Source of the DNA: a virus
Direction: 5' to 3' (one strand)
IMG/VR virus record: IMGVR_UViG_3300047322_000607
Span: 1 to 64,000 of that record
Length of the DNA stretch: 64,000 nt
Numbering within the stretch: position 1 is the first letter of the stretch; each line of letters starts with the position of its first letter. The notes under the pieces are model-generated. The model was not told where the DNA came from. It saw only the letters and a program-made list of their open reading frames with translations, and ran no database searches. Below, piece by piece: positions 9,401-17,428 of this stretch. The position numbers and the translations under genes are program-made.

Positions 9401-9850
9401 ATGGCCATCGGACTTTTCCCCTTCTACGATCGCGTCACCCGTTCCAAGGCGCGAAACATCAAGACCGGCACCGCGCAGGGGCGCGGCGCGGTGATGATGA
9501 TCGACGGGACCGACCCGGCGGACTGCAAGCAGTCGACCGGCGCCGGCGTGACCGGCCTGCTCGGCGTGGTCGCCGACGCGCAGGGCGACCCGAACAACTC
9601 CGGGATCTTCCCGAACGGCTCGATCGTCAACGTCGCCGAGGAAGGGACCGTTCCGGTGCTCTTCGACGCTGCGACCGTGATCACCCGCGGCGCGACGATC
9701 ATTTCCGGCGCCACCGCCGGGACCGCGAAGGTGCTCGCCGCCGAGGGCAAGCCCTACGACGTGATCGGCTACGCCGAAGAGGCGAAGACGATCGGCGGCT
9801 CGCCCGACACCGCGGCCGTGCGCCTGAGCCTGCACCGCGTCGAGGCGTAG
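9401..9850 (+). CDS. Head decoration protein (DUF2190-like)
   Basis: The 149-aa protein is rich in Gly, Ala and Val and has the short beta-strand pattern of small capsid-cement proteins. It lies between the scaffold and the major capsid gene, the usual place for a decoration protein. The start ATG is preceded by AAAGGAGATCTC, a strong ribosome-binding site. Family membership is judged from size, composition and position rather than a diagnostic motif. Confidence 0.7.
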   Translation: MAIGLFPFYDRVTRSKARNIKTGTAQGRGAVMMIDGTDPADCKQSTGAGVTGLLGVVADAQGDPNNSGIFPNGSIVNVAEEGTVPVLFDAATVITRGATIISGATAGTAKVLAAEGKPYDVIGYAEEAKTIGGSPDTAAVRLSLHRVEA

Positions 9851-9939
9851 CAGCTCGAGCAGCACCCGAAGAGACCCATCACCGGATCCACACCGACGGC
9901 CCGCAATAGGGGTTTGCGCCCCGAAAGGAATGTTCCACT

Positions 9940-10959
9940 ATGCCGCCTCTCTACCACGTCAAGCGCCGCCTCTCCGACGTTTCGACCGCGTTCCCCGCCG
10001 AGTTCGACCCGATCGGCCCGTGGTTCTTCGAAGAGAAGGCCACCGACTTCTTGTCCGATCAGTTCGCCCAGCACAGCAAGGCGAACGAGCTCGGGCTGCA
10101 CGACGCGACCCCGGTCGGCGACGATGATCTGCCGCAGGAAGTGCAGGTCGTGTACGACGCGGATCAGAGCTTCACGATCCCGGTGTACGCGCTGAGCTCG
10201 CCGGGCAAGTGGCAGACCAGCAAGAACAGCGACCCCTCGCTGACCTACGAGCAGGAGCGGACCCTCGTTCTCACCTCGGCGATGCGCGTGCTCCTCGAGT
10301 ACATCCGGGTGAACAAGCGCCTCCGCGACACCACCAAGATGACCACGAACAAGACCCTTCTCGCCGCCGAGCGCTTCGACAACTTCGGCAGCGGGCAGTC
10401 GCTCCCGGTGACCCTGCTGCAGAACTACGCCGACGGGATCGCCGACAACAATCAGGGGCGCCGGCCCAACCGGGCGGCGTGCGCGATCCAGACGGTGCGC
10501 GCGATCGCCGAGTCGGAGCAGTTCACCGACCTGGTCAAGCGGAACGTGATCGTCGACGCGGCCGACATCATGAAGCAACCGAACGGTCAGGTCCGCCTGA
10601 TCGAGCAGCTGATCGGCCTCGCCCCGGGATGCCTCCGGGTGCACGATGCCACCTACAACGCCGGGACCCTGCTCGCCCCCAGCTACAAGAAGTTCATCGG
10701 GTCGGATTTCGTGATGGGCTACGTCGAGCCGCTCGGGATCCGCTCCTGGACGATGTCGGTCGGCTGGAAGTGGACGGGCGTCGGCGGCGACGAGAGCGCG
10801 ATCGTCTCGGTCCCGCAGTTCACCCGCGGCTCGCTCCCGGTCGACGAGCTCCGGATCATCGCCCCGACCGAGCCGCAGATCATCAAGCCGGAGCTCGGCG
10901 TGCTGATCAAGGGCTGTGTCGACGTGAACAACGCCCAGTACGGCGGGAAGCTCGACTAA
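9940..10959 (+). CDS. Major capsid protein
   Basis: The 339-aa protein is the likely shell subunit. Its position (protease/scaffold, decoration protein, this gene, connectors), length and content fit Mu-like and other HK97-fold capsid proteins. It begins with a short helical arm and has an E-loop-like region near residues 70-100. The start ATG is preceded by GAAAGGAATG, and a small GC hairpin (GGGG-TTTGCG-CCCC, 9909-9922) lies in the leader. No internal delta domain is evident; maturation cleavage by the upstream protease cannot be judged. Confidence 0.85.
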   Translation: MPPLYHVKRRLSDVSTAFPAEFDPIGPWFFEEKATDFLSDQFAQHSKANELGLHDATPVGDDDLPQEVQVVYDADQSFTIPVYALSSPGKWQTSKNSDPSLTYEQERTLVLTSAMRVLLEYIRVNKRLRDTTKMTTNKTLLAAERFDNFGSGQSLPVTLLQNYADGIADNNQGRRPNRAACAIQTVRAIAESEQFTDLVKRNVIVDAADIMKQPNGQVRLIEQLIGLAPGCLRVHDATYNAGTLLAPSYKKFIGSDFVMGYVEPLGIRSWTMSVGWKWTGVGGDESAIVSVPQFTRGSLPVDELRIIAPTEPQIIKPELGVLIKGCVDVNNAQYGGKLD

Positions 10960-11019
10960 CCTCGAGCCCCCGCTTCACCCCCGACGCTTCGAAAATCTCT
11001 CTCCCAGGAGAAAACCACC

Positions 11020-11349
11020 ATGGCCGAGACTCGCCCCGTCAAAGACTACAGCACGACCAAAAACACCGTGATCCGGGTCGTTCGTCCCCGGAATCACCTC
11101 GGCGAATCGTTCGCCGGCGATCGAGTGAAGCTCGATCGCTCGGAGCTCGATCACCCGGCGGTCGCGGCCGCGCTGTGGACCGAAGAAGAGGAGAGGGCGG
11201 CCTTCGAAGAGCTCGAGAAGCGTCGGGCGGCGATGTTCCGCGAGCAGGTCTCGCCGATCTCGCGCACGGCCGATCGCCAGCTGGCCCAGGCGGTCGCCGC
11301 GCGCAAGGATCGGGACGAGAAGGAGCGCAAAACCGCGCCGGAGGGCTAG
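11020..11349 (+). CDS. Hypothetical head-region protein
   Basis: This 109-aa, charged, mostly helical protein follows the capsid gene and has a CCCAGGAG ribosome-binding site. Residues 60-105 are rich in Glu, Arg and Ala and could be a coiled coil. I do not recognise a family. The location suggests a head-completion or connector-associated role. Confidence 0.65.
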   Translation: MAETRPVKDYSTTKNTVIRVVRPRNHLGESFAGDRVKLDRSELDHPAVAAALWTEEEERAAFEELEKRRAAMFREQVSPISRTADRQLAQAVAARKDRDEKERKTAPEG

Positions 11350-11352
11350 CCG

Positions 11353-11835
11353 ATGGCGTGGGAAGCGACGCAGGTTGATCTCGAGGAAGCGGTCGGCGGC
11401 GCGAAGCGCCTCCTTCAGCTCGCCGATTTCGACCGGACCGGCAGCATCAACGATGCTGGGGTGCAGGCTCGGATCGCTTTGTGGCTGAGCATCGGCGCGG
11501 GAGTCGTGCGCCGGCGCTCGGCTGTGAAGCACGATCCGGAGGTGCTCGCCAACCTCGACGCCGAGAGCGCGCGCAGTCTCACCGAGGCGAACGCGGCGAT
11601 CTCGGGTCGCGTCGCCTACCAGAAGGGAAGCTCCGGCCTGGCGATGCCGGAGAAGCTCGGCGACTCGGCGAAGCAGGCCGACGAGTTTCTCGCACGCCTC
11701 GCCGAGGGGAAAGAGACCCTCGGAAGAGCGGCCAACGGCTACCGGGCGGCGATCAATCAACCGACCGGGGTCGTTGACTACGATCCCCAGGGTCGCGCGG
11801 TGAGCATTACCGGCCTGAAGGGCGGCTTCCGGTAG
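11353..11835 (+). CDS. Head-tail connector, Mu gp36-like (DUF1320)
   Basis: The 160-aa protein begins with a segment (VDLEEAVGGAKRLLQLADFD) like that of gp36/DUF1320 proteins, which form the ring beneath the portal. The rest is helical, with a short beta C-terminus. Placement right after the capsid block and before a gpG-like gene matches Mu-type order. It starts 3 bases after the previous stop. Confidence 0.75.
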   Translation: MAWEATQVDLEEAVGGAKRLLQLADFDRTGSINDAGVQARIALWLSIGAGVVRRRSAVKHDPEVLANLDAESARSLTEANAAISGRVAYQKGSSGLAMPEKLGDSAKQADEFLARLAEGKETLGRAANGYRAAINQPTGVVDYDPQGRAVSITGLKGGFR

Positions 11836-11836
11836 G

Positions 11837-12565
11837 ATGTTCTCCGTCGTCTGCAACATCGACGGCCTGGTGCGGAAGTTCGACACCCTCGCCGACTCGG
11901 CGGCCGACCTCGAGCGACCGCTGCGGATGTTTGGGAGCTACCTACGGAAGAAAGCGCTCGCGCGGTACAAGGCGCAAGACTTCCCAGGGCTGGCCACCTC
12001 GACGATCGAGAAGCGCGCGCAAAAGGGACTTCGGACCCTCGAGCGCAAGCTGAATCGCGATCTTCGGAAGGCGATCGGCCGGGCGCGGGTCGAGGACGCC
12101 CCGAAGGGGATCCTCGGTCGCCTCTTCGGGCGGAACATCCCCGATCCCGGCGCGCTCGAGACGCGCGGCGTGAAGAGCCGGATCGCCGTGCTCGCCGAGT
12201 TCCAAAAGCGCCACCGACCGCAGGGCGAGCTCGCCGCGCGAACCGGCCTCAAGCCGCTTTCGATCAAGCAACTGGCGAGCCTCGGGAACCGGGAAGATCG
12301 GGCAGTAGCGAAGGCGGTCGGCGGGCCCATTCTCGGGAGGTTGCCGCAGTCGCTGGTCGTCACGGTCGGCGAAGGGTCGGTCACCCTCGAGAGCCGGACC
12401 CACGAGAAGTGGACCGAGGCCCACAACAAGGGCGGCGCGGTCGGACATGGCGCGGTGCTACCGAAACGAGAGACGGTGAAGGTCGACGCGACCGACCTCG
12501 ACGTGCTCGGCGAGATCCTGGTCGAGCATCACCTGTTGCTCGCCTTCACCCCCGAGGCAGCCTAG
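11837..12565 (+). CDS. Mu gpG-like virion morphogenesis / tail completion protein
   Basis: The 242-aa basic protein has the features of the gpG/tail-completion family: an N-terminal helical region with SYLRKKALARYKAQDFPGL, a basic linker, and a C-terminal domain with THEKWTEAHNKGG. Mu gpG acts at the head-tail junction. Neighbours gp36-like and gp37-like support the call. Confidence 0.75.
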   Translation: MFSVVCNIDGLVRKFDTLADSAADLERPLRMFGSYLRKKALARYKAQDFPGLATSTIEKRAQKGLRTLERKLNRDLRKAIGRARVEDAPKGILGRLFGRNIPDPGALETRGVKSRIAVLAEFQKRHRPQGELAARTGLKPLSIKQLASLGNREDRAVAKAVGGPILGRLPQSLVVTVGEGSVTLESRTHEKWTEAHNKGGAVGHGAVLPKRETVKVDATDLDVLGEILVEHHLLLAFTPEAA

Positions 12566-14113
12566 ATGGACATCCGCACCGCGCAGACGGATCTCGAGAA
12601 TGCGCTGCGCGATGCGATCCTGTACGCGCTGGCGATCCGGATCCCGCCGGTCGCCTCGGCGGCCGCGCTGCGGGCGTCGCCGACGCGCGGCGCCGGCTCG
12701 AGCACCCGCTCGGATGATGATCTGATCCAGATCATCCCAGGTCAGAACCTCGCCGCGGGCGATTCCTACCGATGGAGCGCGGTTTCGATCGCGGCCGACG
12801 ATGGGCTGAACGTGATCAAGCCGGACGACGTCACCGGCAACGGGCGATGGCTGCTGTGGACCTCGCCGCTCCGGTTCGTTCCGGTCACCGGTGGGGATTC
12901 GTTCTACCTGCACGAGCTCGGATCGGGCCCGCTGGCCCGGGTCGAGATCCTCGACAAGAACTTCACCGACGAAGAGGTTCTAGCGCTGCTGACCGGGCAG
13001 GTCCCGGCGGTGATCATCGAGGCGACCGACGACGATCCGCAGGATGCGACCGAAAACGTCGGGATGCAGTGGCTCACGGCGTACCACTTCACCATTTCCG
13101 TGATCACCGAAAACTTGCGCGACCGGCGGCAAGCCGCACAGGGCGCCGAGGCCGACGGCGATCCCGACCCGCTCGGCGCGAACACGATCGACGGGATGAT
13201 CAAGAGCCTGCTCGCCGGCTCGAGGCTGCACGCGGTGATCGGCGGCGTGCGCGCGGTGCGCCTGGGGCGCGGCCGCAATTCGATTTCCGACCTGGTCGAA
13301 AGGCGGGTCGTGCGCTCGCGCGAGTACACGATCCAGGTCACCGAAGACAACCCTTCGGCGCCGAACGACACCGGGCGGGCCCAACAGGGCGACTATCAAC
13401 CGCAGATGACCGATCTCCACGATCAAAAGCTCTTCGACCCGCTGAACTTCATCGCCGCGGGTCTGAACGTGGGTCTCGGCGCCGGCCTGGTGAAGACGGT
13501 TGTCGGCGGCTCGGCGTGGGTGAACGGCTCGCTCGTGAATTTCACGGTCGCGCTTCACACCTTCGGGGCGAACCTCGACACCTACCGGGATCTGAACCCG
13601 GACGGGACGATGACCTTCGTCCCGGTCGAGCTCGGCGACACCCCGCCACCGGTGACGGTCGGGGCGCTCCGGATCGGCGTGACAACGACCGACGGGAGTA
13701 GCGTCCGCAGCGATCGCTACATCGCGACCACCAAGGAGAACTACGGGCCGGAGATCGTCGCCTTCACCGGCGGCGACCCGGACAACCGGGTCTATTGGGG
13801 GGTCCACACCGACCCGGGTGTGTACGATCAGACCTTCGTCGAGGTCACGATCGGCGGCCAGGGGTCGGCGGTCGCGACGTCGCGCCAGCGAACGGAATCG
13901 CTGAACGGGACGGCCGGCCTCTTTGATTGGTACTGGATCCCGACCTCCTTCGGGGGGAGCTCGGCGAACTTCGTCGACGAAAACGGGAACCCTCTCGACA
14001 TGATCATCGCCGGAACGGTGTCGCGCGTGGAAGCAGGCGGCGCGACGGTTTCCTACACCGGCTGGCGTTCAACTCAATCCGGCCTCGGCGCCCATTCGAT
14101 GGTCGTCACCTAG
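12566..14113 (+). CDS. Mu gp37-like (DUF1834) protein with added structural domains
   Basis: This 515-aa protein starts directly after the gpG-like stop codon. Residues about 125-265 resemble DUF1834/gp37, a tail-terminator-type domain (PAVIIEATDDDPQDATENVG, YHFTISVITENL, SREYTIQVTEDNP). The Mu protein is much shorter; here about 110 residues precede the domain and 250 residues of beta-rich sequence follow it. The extra part may be a surface or collar domain; its function is not known. Confidence 0.7.
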   Translation: MDIRTAQTDLENALRDAILYALAIRIPPVASAAALRASPTRGAGSSTRSDDDLIQIIPGQNLAAGDSYRWSAVSIAADDGLNVIKPDDVTGNGRWLLWTSPLRFVPVTGGDSFYLHELGSGPLARVEILDKNFTDEEVLALLTGQVPAVIIEATDDDPQDATENVGMQWLTAYHFTISVITENLRDRRQAAQGAEADGDPDPLGANTIDGMIKSLLAGSRLHAVIGGVRAVRLGRGRNSISDLVERRVVRSREYTIQVTEDNPSAPNDTGRAQQGDYQPQMTDLHDQKLFDPLNFIAAGLNVGLGAGLVKTVVGGSAWVNGSLVNFTVALHTFGANLDTYRDLNPDGTMTFVPVELGDTPPPVTVGALRIGVTTTDGSSVRSDRYIATTKENYGPEIVAFTGGDPDNRVYWGVHTDPGVYDQTFVEVTIGGQGSAVATSRQRTESLNGTAGLFDWYWIPTSFGGSSANFVDENGNPLDMIIAGTVSRVEAGGATVSYTGWRSTQSGLGAHSMVVT

Positions 14114-14121
14114 GAGCAACC

Positions 14122-14451
14122 ATGATCGGACTTCCGGCAGCTGGCGAAAAAGTGAAGGTGCACGCGATCCCCGGCCGGCGGGTGATGGTTCAAGGTCGTT
14201 GGCTCGAGATCGACGGCGAGCACGACAAGGACGGTCGAGAGGTCGTGTGGTCGCCGGAGCTCCTCGAGCAGTACCGCGCCGGCGACTTCCTGCTGCACAC
14301 CGCGACGGTCGACCCGGCGGCGGCGGAAGCGGGCGCCAAAGCGGCGGCCGCCGATCAGGAAGAGGCGGCGGCGAAGGCGAAGCTCGAGGCGAAGGCCACC
14401 ACCCCGAAGCCGGCCAAGCCGGCACCCACCCCCGACGCGGCCAAGGTGTAG
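14122..14451 (+). CDS. Mu gp38-like small protein (DUF2635-like)
   Basis: Start ATG 14122 follows TAGGAGCAACC, which contains both the upstream stop and a ribosome-binding site. The first 60 residues (VKVHAIPGRRVMVQGRW, YRAGDFLL) resemble DUF2635 proteins found between gp37 and the sheath in Mu-like phages. The C-terminal half is low-complexity Ala/Lys/Pro. Role in virion assembly is unproven. Confidence 0.65.
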   Translation: MIGLPAAGEKVKVHAIPGRRVMVQGRWLEIDGEHDKDGREVVWSPELLEQYRAGDFLLHTATVDPAAAEAGAKAAAADQEEAAAKAKLEAKATTPKPAKPAPTPDAAKV

Positions 14452-14454
14452 ATC

Positions 14455-16257
14455 ATGCCGAACCCGAACCTCTCCTCTGGTCAGGTCGTTCCCGGCTTTT
14501 TCGGCTATGTCGACTATGACGCGCAGGGCGCCGGCAGCGGCCCCGACAATCGTTGCTTGCTCTTCGGGTATATCAGCGGGAGCGCGCAGCGGACGCCGAA
14601 TCAACCCTTCCTCCCGGCCTCGCAGCAGGAGGCCGACGACGGAGCCGGTCGCGGCTCCGACCTGGCCAACTGGTACGCCGCGGCGGTCTCGCAGCCGGAG
14701 GCGCAGGGCGCCGAGATCTGGCTGCTACCGCTCCCGGCGCCGACCGGGACCGCGGCGACCTACAAGCTCACGATCTTGGGGTCCCCGACCAAAGCGGGCG
14801 TGATCCAGCTGTGGATCCGGTCGCAGAAGGCCCCGGCGGTCTCCTTCGCCACCACCGACACCCAGAGCACCATCGGGACGGCGCTCGCCGCGGCGATCGC
14901 CAGCATGAAGGATCTTCAGGTCACCAGCGCGATCAGCGTTTCGGGGGTGATCACCATCACCTACCTGCACACCGGGACCACCGGCGAGGACTTCCCGATC
15001 CGCGGCAACATCACGCCGACCGGCAGCGGGATCAACCTCTCCCTGGGGAGCCTGGTCTTCGCCACCAACGCGACCGGCGCCGGATCGGTGAAGGTCAGCT
15101 TCGGCGCGCTCTCGGTCTCGACCGCGCTCGCCGGCGCCGAGACTCCCGCGCAGATCGCGACCAAGGTCGTGGCCTCCTTCAACGCCGACACCTACCCGAT
15201 GACCGCGCAGATCGGCGGCACGAGCTCCACGGTCGACCTGCTCATGGCCAACGACTACGACGTCCGGCGGATCTCGGCGTCGATCATCACCACCACCGGG
15301 ACGACCGTCACCCTCACCGGCGGAAGCGCCACGGACGGCACCGGGAGCGCCTCGAGCTTCACCTACAACGGCGCGCAAGGGGTCGGGGCGCCCGTGCTGA
15401 CCTCGGCGCTTACCAACCTGGTCGCGCGCGACTCCTATCGTTCCTGGGCAGCCCCGTGGATGGATGCGGCGACCGTCGGGACCCTGGCGACCTCGATCGA
15501 GCTCCAATCGAATGGATCGCTCACCGGTCAGAAGCAGCAGATCTTGACGCTCTGCGGCTACTCGGCGGCGAGCGTCGACGGGGCGCTCGCCCCGGCCTGC
15601 TCGCCCGACCTCACCCAAACCGGCCCGCGCTACGCGATCTTGAACGCGCAGGATGTTCCGGTCGCCGGGATGGAGATCGCCGCTCGGGTCGCCGCGGCGC
15701 GCGCCGGCACCTGGATCGACAAGCCGAACAAGAATTGGAACGGCTTCAAGATCCAGGGCTCGGTACGCGCCCCGATCCTCCTTCCCCCTTCGAAGACCTC
15801 GATCCTCGCGCAGAATCAGGCGCTCGTGACCTACGCGCTCGCCCCGGTCGTCCGCGGGAAATCGGGCTACATGGAGATCGTCAAGGGGCGCTCGACCTCG
15901 CTCGCGGTCGACAAACGGCTATGGGCGTGGAGCTCGGAGTCGCAAGCCGCTTTCCACATCCTGGATCTGCACAACCGGTATGCGGAGCGGTTCAGCGAAG
16001 CGAGCCTCGTCCGGTTCAGCGAGCCGAAGGCCCCGGGCCTGTTCGACTCCGGCGCGGTCGAGTTCGCCACCATCGAAGCGATGAAGGCGTGGGAGCTCGC
16101 CGGCCACTACGACGGCGCCGACATCCTGGCTCCGGCGGTGAAGACCACCATCGACCCGAACAACCCCTTCCGGTTCAACACCGAGTTCCCGGAATCGCCG
16201 GTGCTCGACCTGGATCAGATCGTTTTCACGTCGCATTTCTCGTCGCCGGGCCAGTAG
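14455..16257 (+). CDS. Contractile tail sheath protein, Mu gpL-like
   Basis: This 600-aa protein polymerises around the tail tube and contracts on infection. It has the gpL-type opening (VPGFFGYVDYDAQGAG, NRCLLFGY), a large variable surface domain in the middle, and a conserved C-terminal half (RDSYRSWAAPWMD, YTLEP-like beta segments and a DLDQIVF end). The tube gene follows 32 bases later, as expected. Confidence 0.9.
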   Translation: MPNPNLSSGQVVPGFFGYVDYDAQGAGSGPDNRCLLFGYISGSAQRTPNQPFLPASQQEADDGAGRGSDLANWYAAAVSQPEAQGAEIWLLPLPAPTGTAATYKLTILGSPTKAGVIQLWIRSQKAPAVSFATTDTQSTIGTALAAAIASMKDLQVTSAISVSGVITITYLHTGTTGEDFPIRGNITPTGSGINLSLGSLVFATNATGAGSVKVSFGALSVSTALAGAETPAQIATKVVASFNADTYPMTAQIGGTSSTVDLLMANDYDVRRISASIITTTGTTVTLTGGSATDGTGSASSFTYNGAQGVGAPVLTSALTNLVARDSYRSWAAPWMDAATVGTLATSIELQSNGSLTGQKQQILTLCGYSAASVDGALAPACSPDLTQTGPRYAILNAQDVPVAGMEIAARVAAARAGTWIDKPNKNWNGFKIQGSVRAPILLPPSKTSILAQNQALVTYALAPVVRGKSGYMEIVKGRSTSLAVDKRLWAWSSESQAAFHILDLHNRYAERFSEASLVRFSEPKAPGLFDSGAVEFATIEAMKAWELAGHYDGADILAPAVKTTIDPNNPFRFNTEFPESPVLDLDQIVFTSHFSSPGQ

Positions 16258-16289
16258 ACGCCCCGTCACCCACACCAGGAGCCTGAACC

Positions 16290-16655
16290 ATGGCGGAGAT
16301 CTTTGGTCTGACCACCGTCCGGATCAACGGGACGTATGAAGTAGACGTCAAAAACGCTCGTTGGGACGTGAAGCGACCGACCCCGCAGTTCAACACTCCG
16401 GGGGGCGTCCGCACCGCGACCGGGCAGGAGATGCCGAGCGGGAGCTTCGACGAAGTGATCCCGAAGCAGGGCGCGCGCGATTGGCGAGCTCTGCGGAATT
16501 TCTCGGTCGAGATCCTCGACCAGGAGACCCGGAAGATCACGGTCTTCGCCGCGCTCCGCTGCAACTGGGGATCGCTCGGCGGCTCGTCCGACCTGCAGGG
16601 CGCCAACACCAGCAAGGCGGTTGCGTGGGTCGGCGAAGAGGTCAGCAAGGTCTAG
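16290..16655 (+). CDS. Tail tube protein, Mu gpM-like
   Basis: The 121-aa protein directly follows the sheath gene and has the size and beta-rich pattern of gpM-type tail tubes (LTTVRINGTYEVDVKNARWD, ALRNFSVEILDQETRK). An AGGAG sequence precedes the ATG. It would form the inner tube through which DNA passes. Confidence 0.85.
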   Translation: MAEIFGLTTVRINGTYEVDVKNARWDVKRPTPQFNTPGGVRTATGQEMPSGSFDEVIPKQGARDWRALRNFSVEILDQETRKITVFAALRCNWGSLGGSSDLQGANTSKAVAWVGEEVSKV

Positions 16656-16730
16656 CACTCCATCGGCGGCGCGCCGAGCTCCCCAAGTTCCCCCGCAGTT
16701 CAACCCCTCGACCCCAGCGAGGCCCACCTG

Positions 16731-17258
16731 ATGCCCATCAAGCTTGGCGATTTCTTCGCCTCGGCGCCGACCGCGCGACCGATCAATCCCAAACCCGTCA
16801 CCTTCACATGCTCGGCGAAGGGCCCCGTCCTTCCCGGAGGGACCGCGAACCCGGGCGGGCGAGCCGTCGGGGCGACCGTGACCGGTGCGCTCGTGTTTCT
16901 CGGCGGCGATGGCGCCGAAGAGTCGCGGATCTACGCTCGCCGGGCGCTGCGGGAGCTGTACGTCGACGAAGAGAAGCGGCCGCTCGAGACCGACGAAGAA
17001 GACCTTCAGATCGAGACCGCCTATCAAGAGGTCTGGCGCTTCCTGTACGAGTGGAACGCCGATGAAAAGAAGGTCGGGGAGCGCCTCTTCGATACCGTCG
17101 ACCTGCTGCGGAAGATGGTGCAGCCGACGGAGATCGGCCGGCTGAAGGCGGCTTATCGCGCCTACGTCGACGACCAGCACCCGGAGGTGGTGCCGGACAA
17201 GCCGTTTCAAGATGCTACAGGCGGAGGCGCGCCAGTGGCTGCAAAGAAATCCCGCTGA
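16731..17258 (+). CDS. Tail assembly chaperone (first frame)
   Basis: The 175-aa acidic, helical protein lies between tube and tape measure, where tail assembly chaperones occur. Its 3' end overlaps the next gene by 47 bases in another frame, an arrangement that often produces a frameshifted long form. Residues 75-160 are mainly helical. The tail is rich in Gly, Ala and Lys. A 14-base sequence, CCCCGCAGTTCAAC, occurs both in the tube gene (near 16382) and in the gap before this gene. Confidence 0.75.
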   Translation: MPIKLGDFFASAPTARPINPKPVTFTCSAKGPVLPGGTANPGGRAVGATVTGALVFLGGDGAEESRIYARRALRELYVDEEKRPLETDEEDLQIETAYQEVWRFLYEWNADEKKVGERLFDTVDLLRKMVQPTEIGRLKAAYRAYVDDQHPEVVPDKPFQDATGGGAPVAAKKSR

Positions 17259-17424
17259 CGGCTGGCGCCTTCGGGCCAGCATGCGAACCAATCCATGGAC
17301 CGGCATCCTCGAGGATGACCTCGAGCGCTTCTTTCTGAGGCCGGCCCACAAGGTGAGTAGCGCCGATATTTGGCGCTGGCGCGCGTGCTGTAACGCGCAG
17401 CGCGAGCTCGACGGGGAGACCTGA
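17212..17424 (+). CDS. Tail assembly chaperone (second frame), possible frameshift partner
   Basis: This 70-aa frame starts inside the previous gene and ends 4 bases before the tape measure. It is shifted by -2/+1 relative to its partner and remains open upstream of its ATG to about 17150. It could therefore be reached by programmed frameshifting; Mu itself uses a -2 shift between its equivalent genes. The sequence is Arg/Trp-rich and helical. Confidence 0.6.
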   Translation: MLQAEARQWLQRNPADGWRLRASMRTNPWTGILEDDLERFFLRPAHKVSSADIWRWRACCNAQRELDGET

Positions 17425-17428
17425 ACCG

